A stretch of DNA of 12,958 nucleotides, from assembly GCA_003164375.1 (NCBI GenBank), contig PLTE01000026.1, forward strand, positions 12,043 through 25,000, read 5' to 3'. Made by a program: the position numbers and the translations under genes. A model generated the notes under the pieces. The model searched no databases and had not been told where the DNA came from. It worked only from the letters and a program-made list of their open reading frames with translations. Each line of letters opens with the position of its first letter. The stretch's first letter is position 1. Below, one piece after another: positions 8,402-12,958 of this stretch. The stretch is from Hyphomicrobiales bacterium (GTDB taxonomy: Bacteria > Pseudomonadota > Alphaproteobacteria > Rhizobiales > Xanthobacteraceae).

Positions 8402-8453
8402 CGAGACCGCGATTCGATTCACTCAAATCGGATCGCGGTCTCGATTTCTTTCT
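8402..8453 (+). terminator. Rho-independent terminator of cydABX
   Basis: Twelve perfect pairs (CGAGACCGCGAT, 8402-8413, with 8432-8443), extended by a G-U pair and five further pairs around a six-base loop, are followed by the T-rich run ATTTCTTTCT. It ends the cyd operon and insulates the sigma-54 region that follows. Confidence 0.88.
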
Positions 8454-8504
8454 GGACCATGCTTTCACCCGCGCTCGTGACGGCAAACGCAGTCGGCGAG
8501 GCCT

Positions 8505-8522
8505 GTATAACAAAAATAGGCG
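8505..8522 (+). promoter_or_regulatory. Candidate enhancer site 1, copy 1
   Basis: GTATAACAAAAATAGGCG is one of four 18-base matches to a GTATA-N7-TAG(G/A)C motif in the two sigma-54 upstream regions. Its centre lies 78 bases before that of the oppositely oriented site at 8583-8600. By position it is a candidate binding site for a sigma-54 activator; the binding protein is not known. Confidence 0.6.
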
Positions 8523-8536
8523 CCGACGCTACCAAG

Positions 8537-8549
8537 TAACGTATTGAAA
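8537..8549 (+). promoter_or_regulatory. IHF-like element, distal, copy 1
   Basis: TAACGTATTGAAA fits the reverse-complement IHF consensus YAANNNNTTGATW with one mismatch. It lies between the two candidate enhancer sites and has an equivalent at 9231-9243. Confidence 0.3.
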
Positions 8550-8582
8550 TAATTAAATATTCTCGGCAGCGGGCCGCCGGTT

Positions 8583-8600
8583 CGTCTAACAAAACTATAC
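8583..8600 (-). promoter_or_regulatory. Candidate enhancer site 2, copy 1
   Basis: On the minus strand this reads GTATAGTTTTGTTAGACG, the same motif as 8505-8522 in inverted orientation. Its centre is 98 bases before the -24 GG, a normal distance for a sigma-54 activator site. Confidence 0.6.
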
Positions 8601-8644
8601 TTCGGTGCGCGCTGACGCGTGGCCATTGAGCGCCGTTTCAATCG

Positions 8645-8657
8645 TAAGCTATTGAAA
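8645..8657 (+). promoter_or_regulatory. IHF-like element, proximal, copy 1
   Basis: TAAGCTATTGAAA matches YAANNNNTTGATW with one mismatch and is followed by AT-rich sequence. It ends 32 bases before the -24 GG, exactly as its equivalent does in copy 2. The placement between enhancer sites and promoter fits DNA bending by IHF. Confidence 0.45.
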
Positions 8658-8686
8658 TATAAGATTTATTAGGCCTGCGCTGCGCC

Positions 8687-8704
8687 TTGGCACGGCTCTT
8701 GCGA
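8687..8704 (+). promoter_or_regulatory. Sigma-54 (-24/-12) promoter of copy 1 gene
   Basis: TTGGCACGGCTCTTGCGA matches the RpoN consensus TGGCACG-N4-TTGC perfectly, with GG at 8689-8690 and GC at 8701-8702 ten bases apart. Transcription should begin near 8713, leaving a leader of about 56 bases. It needs an enhancer-binding activator such as the one whose end lies at 12612-12958. Confidence 0.92.
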
Positions 8705-8734
8705 TTACAAGGATGGGTAAAGACCAAAGCAAGA

Positions 8735-8748
8735 GCCTCAAACGAGGC
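8735..8748 (+). other. Leader hairpin, copy 1
   Basis: GCCTC-AAAC-GAGGC forms a five-pair stem in the 5' leader, nine bases before the ribosome site. The stem is kept in copy 2 although the loop differs in sequence and length, which suggests that the structure is under selection, for example for mRNA stability. The role is unknown. Confidence 0.45.
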
Positions 8749-8768
8749 AAGAAAAATAGGAGTTAGCC

Positions 8769-9107
8769 ATGACCGCATTACGCAAACAGATCGTCGCCGA
8801 AGCCCCCGTCGCTGAAGTCGCTACGGCAGGCGGATTGAAGAACGTCGCGCTTTTCTTTGCCGCGCCTTTTATCGGGCTGGCGTATATCGTCGCCCTTCCG
8901 TTCTACGGACTCGCCGTGCTCGCCATGCTCGCGGCACGCGTCGCTGGCAAAAACGAAAATCTGCGAGTCCTCGGTGTTGCGCTCAAGCAAATCGCAATGG
9001 CAATTGCGGCGCCGTTTGTCGGGTTGGCCTTCGTCGTGTTCTTCCCGGTGATCGGTCTGGCGCTGTTGCTGGGAATGGCCGGCAAAGCGGCAACAGCCAG
9101 AGCTTAA
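8769..9107 (+). CDS. Small membrane protein, two-repeat hydrophobic domain, sigma-54-dependent
   Basis: A 112-residue protein that I do not recognise. After a short polar head (MTALRKQIVAEAPVAEVATA) come two similar hydrophobic repeats, about residues 24-54 and 73-103, joined by a basic linker (ARVAGKNENLRVLG). Each repeat has K-x-(V/I)-A, then APF(I/V)GLA(Y/F), then P-x-x-GLA(V/L)L, so the proline and glycine spacing is repeated with a period of 49 residues. Two helices or re-entrant hairpins with both ends in the cytoplasm are likely. The same domain is the C-terminus of the protein at 9464-10183, and both begin MTALRK. The ribosome site TAGGAG (8757-8762) sets the start. It is a single-gene unit with its own sigma-54 promoter and terminator. 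Its function is unknown; a partner or decoy of the tethered receiver is possible. Confidence 0.88.
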   Translation: MTALRKQIVAEAPVAEVATAGGLKNVALFFAAPFIGLAYIVALPFYGLAVLAMLAARVAGKNENLRVLGVALKQIAMAIAAPFVGLAFVVFFPVIGLALLLGMAGKAATARA

Positions 9108-9142
9108 TATGGCCGACTAGGCCTAGCCTAAAGGCGATGGCC

Positions 9143-9175
9143 GAGGCCGGGGTTTCCCCGGCCTCTTTTTATTTT
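9143..9175 (+). terminator. Rho-independent terminator, copy 1
   Basis: A perfect ten-pair stem GAGGCCGGGG/CCCCGGCCTC with a TTT loop is followed by TTTTTATTTT. It separates the first gene of the pair from the second unit. Confidence 0.95.
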
Positions 9176-9198
9176 GGCGTCAGTGTCTTGAGTGGTCT

Positions 9199-9216
9199 GT
9201 ATAAGAAGAATAGGCA
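9199..9216 (+). promoter_or_regulatory. Candidate enhancer site 1, copy 2
   Basis: GTATAAGAAGAATAGGCA is the equivalent of 8505-8522. Its centre lies 78 bases before that of the inverted site at 9277-9294, the same spacing as in copy 1. Confidence 0.6.
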
Positions 9217-9230
9217 CCGGTGCTGCCATA

Positions 9231-9243
9231 TAACCCATTGAAA
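9231..9243 (+). promoter_or_regulatory. IHF-like element, distal, copy 2
   Basis: TAACCCATTGAAA is the equivalent of 8537-8549, with one mismatch to YAANNNNTTGATW. Confidence 0.3.
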
Positions 9244-9276
9244 ATATTTGGTATTCGTCTTGGCCGCTGGTTTTGT

Positions 9277-9294
9277 CGCCTAACAAATTTATAC
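9277..9294 (-). promoter_or_regulatory. Candidate enhancer site 2, copy 2
   Basis: On the minus strand this reads GTATAAATTTGTTAGGCG. It is inverted relative to 9199-9216 and centred 99 bases before the -24 GG, one base from the copy 1 distance. Confidence 0.6.
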
Positions 9295-9339
9295 TTCGAT
9301 CGCCGCTCAAGGCTCGCAAATCGGCGCGGTTTATCGACC

Positions 9340-9352
9340 CAACATATTGAAA
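9340..9352 (+). promoter_or_regulatory. IHF-like element, proximal, copy 2
   Basis: CAACATATTGAAA matches YAANNNNTTGATW with one mismatch and ends 32 bases before the -24 GG, as in copy 1. Confidence 0.45.
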
Positions 9353-9381
9353 TATAATACTTATTTGACTTTGGCCTGACC

Positions 9382-9399
9382 GTGGCACGGCTCTTGCGA
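9382..9399 (+). promoter_or_regulatory. Sigma-54 (-24/-12) promoter of the receiver gene
   Basis: GTGGCACGGCTCTTGCGA has GG at 9384-9385 and GC at 9396-9397 with ten bases between them, again a full RpoN consensus. The predicted start is near 9408. Confidence 0.92.
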
Positions 9400-9430
9400 T
9401 GACAATGGCGGGTAAGGACCCAATTAAGAA

Positions 9431-9443
9431 GCCTCTCAGAGGC
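9431..9443 (+). other. Leader hairpin, copy 2
   Basis: GCCTC-TCA-GAGGC is the equivalent of the copy 1 leader stem, with the same five pairs and a shorter loop, eight bases before the ribosome site. Confidence 0.45.
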
Positions 9444-9463
9444 AATAAAAATAGGAGTTAGCC

Positions 9464-10183
9464 ATGACCGCATTACGCAAAGTGCTCGTTGTCGATGACG
9501 ATCCGATCGTCCGCAAAAGCTTTGACCGCGTCCTCACTGGCAAGGGTTACGCCGTCATCACGGCCGCGAGCGGGGAAGAAGCGCTGCGCCGTTTGAATGA
9601 AGAAAAATTCGATCTCGTTTACAGCGACATCCGCATGCCCGGTATCAGCGGACTTGCGGTGGCCGAAAACGTCCGCGCACGTCGGTCATGGACGCCGGTT
9701 GTGATCATCACCGGTTACGGCACCGAGGCTGCCGAAGCGCGGGCCAAGGCGGCGGGCGTCTCCAGCTTCCTGCACAAGCCCCTTTCCCCCGACATGATCG
9801 AGATCAGCGCCCGCGATGTGCTGGCGGCGTCGGCTGCCGCGCCTGAACCGGTCCGTGCGGCGGAAAGTGTTGAAGCTGCCGTGGTAGACGCGGCGCCTGC
9901 CGGAAGCCCGGTCAAGAACATCGCTCTGTTCTTCCTCGCCCCCTTTATCGGCCTGGCTTACATCATCGCCCTTCCGATCTACGGCTTTGGCGTTCTTGCC
10001 GTGCTGGCGGCGCGCGCCGCGCTCAAAAACGCAAAAGTGAAAGCCGTCGCTCTGGTGCTCAAACAGGTCGCGATGGTTTTTGCCGCGCCGTTCGTTGGGT
10101 TGGCCTATGTCGTGCTTTTCCCCTTCATCGGTCTGGCGTTGCTCCTATGGATGGCAGGCAAGGCAGCCACCGCCAAAGCTTAA
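9464..10183 (+). CDS. Membrane-tethered response regulator: CheY-like receiver plus two-repeat hydrophobic domain
   Basis: A 239-residue protein. Residues 5-120 form a complete receiver domain: acidic pocket Asp11-Asp12-Asp13 after VLVV, phosphoacceptor Asp55 in LVYSDIRMPG, switch Thr83 in VVIITGYG, and Lys105 in FLHKPLS. An Ala/Glu/Pro-rich linker (about 121-149) leads to a hydrophobic domain (150-230) with two repeats bearing APF(I/V)GLAY and P-x-x-G, the same domain as the whole of the neighbour at 8769-9107. There is no DNA-binding, GGDEF, EAL or other known output domain. The receiver is expected on the cytoplasmic side of the membrane. Likely roles (inference) are a local phosphate sink, or switching of a membrane partner. 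The cognate kinase is not in the window. It has its own sigma-54 promoter and terminator; TAGGAG at 9452-9457 fixes the start. Confidence 0.93.
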   Translation: MTALRKVLVVDDDPIVRKSFDRVLTGKGYAVITAASGEEALRRLNEEKFDLVYSDIRMPGISGLAVAENVRARRSWTPVVIITGYGTEAAEARAKAAGVSSFLHKPLSPDMIEISARDVLAASAAAPEPVRAAESVEAAVVDAAPAGSPVKNIALFFLAPFIGLAYIIALPIYGFGVLAVLAARAALKNAKVKAVALVLKQVAMVFAAPFVGLAYVVLFPFIGLALLLWMAGKAATAKA

Positions 10184-10224
10184 TGCGGCCGACTGGGGCC
10201 TAGCCTGAGCCAGGCGACGGCCTG

Positions 10225-10253
10225 AGGCCGGGGTAGTTCCCCGGCCTTTTTTT
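10225..10253 (+). terminator. Rho-independent terminator, copy 2
   Basis: The nine-pair stem AGGCCGGGG/CCCCGGCCT with loop TAGTT is followed by a run of T. It resembles the copy 1 terminator and makes the receiver gene a monocistronic unit. Confidence 0.95.
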
Positions 10254-10484
10254 ATTGCGGCCTTGGCGAAGCGGCCAGCGCCCGATTCTTCTTTTCCGTC
10301 CATCGGACGCGTCATGCCGATCATGATCGGCGGAAGGGACAGCGCCGGAATCGCGACGAAACCTGCGATAGATCAATGAAATGCCGATCAGGCTACCGCA
10401 GATAATGCGCGCGGGTGTGATAGGGATGCCGGGGAAACCGGACCCTGGGATAAGATTGAAACCGACGGTGCGATGAGGACAATT
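10254..10484 (+). promoter_or_regulatory. Gene-free region upstream of the cytochrome c/b operon
   Basis: No supported gene is present. It must hold the promoter of the cytochrome operon, because a strong terminator stands just before it. I found no sigma-54 consensus here. A possible element is GATAAT at 10401-10406 as -10, with a degenerate FNR-like site (CTGCG-ATAG-ATCAA, 10363-10376; only the right half-site is good) centred about 34 bases before it. A perfect 16-base palindrome, GCCGATCATGATCGGC, is at 10316-10331. Confidence 0.35.
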
Positions 10485-11867
10485 ATGGTTGGCTGCAGCA
10501 CCCTGCGCAAAGTTCCGCGAGCGTCCTTGTACAACGGCCTCGCGATCGTCGCCGCGGCGCTTGTGCTCCTGGCGACCGCCGTCCTGCCGGTCTCTGCCGA
10601 GGACGCCGCGCCATCGGTCTCTGACCAGTGTCTCGGTTGTCATGGCAGCGACGGCATGGAGAAGACGCTCCAGGACGGCGCTACCCTTAAGCTGCATATA
10701 CCCGGTGACATATTCGCCAAGTCCGTTCACAGCTCTATCGGTTGCACGGGCTGTCATTCAGACGTCGATCTCGCCTCCCATCCGCCGGCGGATAAGGAAA
10801 TTCCGAGCGCCCGCGGTTTTTCAATCACGATGACGCAAATTTGCAGTGGCTGTCACGCTGACAAGTTCGAACAATGGCAATCCAGCATTCATGCTGCGCT
10901 GGTCCGCTCGAGCAATCCGGCGGCTCCGATCTGTACCGACTGCCATAACCCGCACGCCGTCATCAAAGGTGCGGCGGCATCGATCGAGCAAATCCCCTGT
11001 AAGAAGTGCCATACCGATATTTACACGGCCTATCTCGGCAGCATGCATGGCAAAGCCCGGCTCAAATCCGCAGATAGTTTTGCGCCGATTTGCACCGACT
11101 GTCACAGCGCCCATGCCGTACAGCCCACATCCCTCGGCCAAGGCCCGGATGCGGCTTGTTCCGGTTGTCACGCTGATCTGCTGGAGTCCCACCAGAAATG
11201 GCTTCCCAATGCCGCATTGCATTTCGAGGCGGTATCTTGCCCCGCGTGCCACGCCCCCAAGGCGAAGCGCAAAGTGGATCTCATGCTGTTCGACAGCAAA
11301 GACGCGCAGCCGCTCGGCAGCGAGCAAGTCGGCGTGCCGCTGTTTGAAGCCAGCTCCAAATCGGACAGCAAAGGAATCGATGCGCAGACATTGGCGACGC
11401 TGCTGCAGACGCTTAATCGCAGCGGCATATCCGGCAAGACCGTGTTGCGTGGCCGTCTTGAAGCGGCCACCGGTCCAGAGTCGCACATGCTTACCGACAA
11501 GAGCCAGGCGATCAGCGACTGCCGGACCTGTCACAGTTCGGGCTCGCAACCGTTCCAGAGCGTGACCATTTCGGTGGTCGAGCCGCAGGGTCAACGCGTG
11601 GGCTACGATGTCAATTCCGATGTGCTGAACTCGGTGGTCTCGGTCGAGTCGGTCGGCGGCTTCTACGCAATCGGGGGCACCCGGATCAAGCTGTTGGATA
11701 TCCTGTTGGCCCTGGCCATTCTCGGCGGCGTAGGTTTCGCCGTCGGGCACCTGATTCTGGGATGGATATTTAAATACCTCGGTTTGTATCATCCGGCGAT
11801 CGGCGGTCACCGTGTTGATCTGCACGATCCGCCGGGCGATGAGGGCCAAGGCCCCAAATCGGCATGA
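10485..11867 (+). CDS. Nine-haem membrane-anchored cytochrome c
   Basis: A protein of 460 residues with nine CXXCH haem c motifs, starting at Cys49, 87, 120, 150, 172, 203, 225, 252 and 346. Eight are clustered; the ninth follows a haem-free stretch of about 90 residues. The N-terminal signal sequence covers residues 16-38 (likely cut after VSA) and a C-terminal helix lies at about 403-429, so the haem domain should face the periplasm. The helix contains His422, a possible ligand. I prefer ATG 10485 because GAGGA (10475-10479) precedes it by five bases; ATG 10473 is in frame but lacks a ribosome site. Together with the cytochrome b 29 bases downstream it resembles quinone-linked bc-type electron-transfer pairs such as CbcA/CbcB of Geobacter. 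The electron acceptor or donor is unknown. The terminal enzyme, if any, is not in the window. Confidence 0.92.
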   Translation: MVGCSTLRKVPRASLYNGLAIVAAALVLLATAVLPVSAEDAAPSVSDQCLGCHGSDGMEKTLQDGATLKLHIPGDIFAKSVHSSIGCTGCHSDVDLASHPPADKEIPSARGFSITMTQICSGCHADKFEQWQSSIHAALVRSSNPAAPICTDCHNPHAVIKGAAASIEQIPCKKCHTDIYTAYLGSMHGKARLKSADSFAPICTDCHSAHAVQPTSLGQGPDAACSGCHADLLESHQKWLPNAALHFEAVSCPACHAPKAKRKVDLMLFDSKDAQPLGSEQVGVPLFEASSKSDSKGIDAQTLATLLQTLNRSGISGKTVLRGRLEAATGPESHMLTDKSQAISDCRTCHSSGSQPFQSVTISVVEPQGQRVGYDVNSDVLNSVVSVESVGGFYAIGGTRIKLLDILLALAILGGVGFAVGHLILGWIFKYLGLYHPAIGGHRVDLHDPPGDEGQGPKSA

Positions 11868-11896
11868 CCTCACGCAAACGCTGAAAGGAACAGCGC

Positions 11897-12532
11897 ATGA
11901 TACGACTTTATATCCATCCGCTGCCGGTCAGGCTTTGGCACTGGACCAATGCCGCAGGCATCGTCATGATGATCCTCACCGGGATGCAGATCCGCTATGT
12001 CGGGCTGATCAATGTGCTGTCGTTTCGTACCACGGTGCTGTTGCACAACACCATTGGCTTCATTTTGATCGCCAATTTCTTCCTGTGGCTCGGGTATTAT
12101 CTCTCGTCCGACCGGATCAAGGTCTATCACCCTGAATTAAGTCCCCGGGAGCATTTCCTCGGTGCCTGGCGGCAGGCCTATTACTACGGCTACGGCATCT
12201 TCAAAGGCGATCCGAACCCGTTTCACGTCAGCGTCTATCGCAAATTCAATCCGTTGCAGAGCATGCTCTACCAGATCATCATGATGATGCTTCTGCCGAT
12301 CCAGTTCTATACCGGCATTCTGATGTGGGATGTGAAGCGCTTCTCTGCCCAGGTCGATTTCTTCGGCGGCATACGCGTCATCGACACCGTCCATGTTCTG
12401 ATCTTCATCTTCTTGGTGTTTTACGTGCTGGCCCACGTCTATCTCGGCACGCTCGGCCACACCCGGACGGCGCATTTCAAGGCCATGCTGACCGGCTATG
12501 AGGACGTGGACGAAGTAGCCGCCGGGGAATGA
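11897..12532 (+). CDS. Cytochrome b561 / hydrogenase-type di-haem cytochrome b
   Basis: A 211-residue inner-membrane protein with four predicted helices (about 17-35, 46-70, 121-145 and 163-185). The first helix is preceded by HPLPVRLWHWTNA, the typical start of the Ni,Fe-hydrogenase/thiosulfate-reductase cytochrome b family. Candidate haem b ligands are His15, His50, His166 and His180, enough for two haems. It probably exchanges electrons between the quinone pool and the nine-haem cytochrome c encoded just upstream. AAGGA at 11885-11889 is the ribosome site. The 79 bases after it contain small palindromes (CACCCGGGTG at 12570-12579, within a GGTCC/GGACC pair at 12563-12591) but no T-run, so I do not call a terminator. 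Confidence 0.9.
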   Translation: MIRLYIHPLPVRLWHWTNAAGIVMMILTGMQIRYVGLINVLSFRTTVLLHNTIGFILIANFFLWLGYYLSSDRIKVYHPELSPREHFLGAWRQAYYYGYGIFKGDPNPFHVSVYRKFNPLQSMLYQIIMMMLLPIQFYTGILMWDVKRFSAQVDFFGGIRVIDTVHVLIFIFLVFYVLAHVYLGTLGHTRTAHFKAMLTGYEDVDEVAAGE

Positions 12533-12611
12533 GCCTCTGAAACCGGGCGCCGTTAAAACCGAGGTCCGTCACCCGGGTGCCGCGCTGGACCAATCTGGTG
12601 GAGTTAAGCAG

Positions 12612-12958
12612 TTAATCGCCGTCGACCTCATGTTCGCTATCGCGAACGCGGATCGTGTATTTCTTCATCAGCGCCTGGAAATTCGGACGCTGCATCCCGG
12701 TATCTTCGGCGCTTTTGGTGACGTTCCATTGATTGCGCTTGAGCGCCTCCAGTACGAACTGCTTCTCGATCTCTTCCACCGACTTCTCGCGTGCGGCTTT
12801 CTTGATTCGCTTGAGTTCGTCGCCGGTCCTCGGCACCGCGAAGTCGTCCGTGCGGTGCGACGGGTCGATAATATTGACGAGGTGGGCGTGACGGATGGTG
12901 TTGTCGGTGGTCAAAATCGCCGCGCGTTCGATGACGTTTTCGAGTTCGCGCACATTGC
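12612..12958 (-). CDS. Sigma-54-dependent transcriptional activator (NtrC family), C-terminal part
   Basis: The gene enters from the right edge on the minus strand; about 115 residues are visible, ending at TAA 12614-12612. The visible start NVRELENVIERAAIL is the end of the AAA+ domain (the conserved GNVRELxNxIER block of bacterial enhancer-binding proteins). A charged linker follows (RTGDELKRIKKAAREKSVEEIEK), then a Fis-type helix-turn-helix (QFVLEALKRNQWNVTKSAEDTGMQRPNFQALMKKYTI). The sensor and GAFTGA-containing ATPase parts lie outside. It converges on the cytochrome b gene. Being next to two sigma-54 promoters, it is the prime candidate for their activator; whether it carries a receiver domain cannot be seen. 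Confidence 0.93.
   Translation of the reverse strand, partial: NVRELENVIERAAILTTDNTIRHAHLVNIIDPSHRTDDFAVPRTGDELKRIKKAAREKSVEEIEKQFVLEALKRNQWNVTKSAEDTGMQRPNFQALMKKYTIRVRDSEHEVDGD

Larger units (their letters stand above)
8501..9175 (+). repeat. Tandem duplicated transcription unit, copy 1
   Basis: This unit matches 9195-10255 in order and spacing: two upstream sites, two IHF-like sites, a sigma-54 promoter, a leader hairpin, a start region, a hydrophobic-domain gene and a GC-rich terminator. Conservation continues into the non-coding sequence after the stop codon (GGCCGACTAGGCCTAGCC). The main difference is that copy 1 lacks the receiver domain. The 8454-8504 stretch before it holds nothing I recognise. 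Confidence 0.9.
9195..10255 (+). repeat. Tandem duplicated transcription unit, copy 2
   Basis: The second copy of the unit seen at 8501-9175. The 35 bases at 9447-9481, from the ribosome site through the sixth codon, are identical to 8752-8786. The distance from the sigma-54 -12 GC to the ATG is the same in both copies (67 bases). The rest has drifted clearly, so the duplication is not very recent or the two copies are under different selection. Confidence 0.9.

Noticed and set aside
8402..8443. The long inverted repeat as a mobile-element end
   Set aside because: It stands alone, directly after cydX, and is followed by a T-rich run; no transposase or target duplication is present.
10254..10472. 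A sigma-54 promoter for the cytochrome operon
   Set aside because: The only GG-N10-GC arrangement I found, at 10331-10345, lacks the CAC and TT parts of the consensus.
10200..10757. A minus-strand frame covering the gap before the cytochrome c gene
   Set aside because: It runs through a terminator and the start of the cytochrome gene, has no ribosome site, and its composition is that of antisense to the coding sequence.
10821..11873. A 350-codon open frame on the minus strand opposite the cytochrome c gene
   Set aside because: The plus strand carries nine CXXCH motifs, a signal peptide and a C-terminal anchor; the minus frame shows no domain and no ribosome site.
12563..12591. A bidirectional terminator between cytochrome b and the activator gene
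   Set aside because: A GGTCC/GGACC pair encloses a CACCCGGGTG palindrome, but no T-run follows on either strand.

Overview
The window reads as accessory chromosome of an alphaproteobacterium, most likely in the Hyphomicrobiales (Bradyrhizobium/Rhodopseudomonas/Rhodoplanes-like). This is an inference from the high GC content, an orphan TctC-type binding protein, an FNR/FixK-type box in front of a bd oxidase, and sigma-54 promoters. No rRNA, tRNA, transposase or CRISPR array is visible.

Left part (1-1888): the 3' end of a zinc-type alcohol dehydrogenase/quinone reductase is followed by a tripartite tricarboxylate transporter binding protein (TctC/Bug family). Converging on it, with one base between the stop codons, is an Ohr/OsmC peroxidase gene that has its own sigma-70-like promoter.

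Middle part (2012-8453): a complete cytochrome bd cluster. cydD and cydC (the ABC exporter needed for bd assembly) run leftward and overlap by 4 bp. cydA, cydB and the small gene cydX (8227-8358, 43 aa) run rightward and end in a strong terminator. A perfect TTGAT-N4-ATCAA box lies between cydD and cydA, so both arms may respond to oxygen through an FNR/FixK protein.

Right part (8500-12958): the unusual region. A whole transcription unit occurs twice in tandem: paired upstream sites, an IHF-like element, a perfect sigma-54 (-24/-12) promoter, a leader hairpin, a gene and a terminator. The first copy encodes a 112-aa protein made almost entirely of a two-repeat hydrophobic domain. The second encodes the same domain with a complete CheY-like receiver in front, which makes a membrane-tethered response regulator without a DNA-binding output. 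Next come a nine-CXXCH, membrane-anchored cytochrome c gene and a di-haem cytochrome b gene, probably one operon forming a quinone-linked electron-transfer complex. Facing them is the C-terminal end of a sigma-54 activator (NtrC family), the natural candidate to drive the two sigma-54 promoters.

Working model (inference): the region pairs a high-affinity oxidase under oxygen control with a sigma-54-controlled redox island. In that island a multihaem cytochrome c/b complex, two related small membrane proteins and a tethered receiver are controlled by a linked enhancer-binding protein. The function of the duplicated membrane domain is unknown to me.
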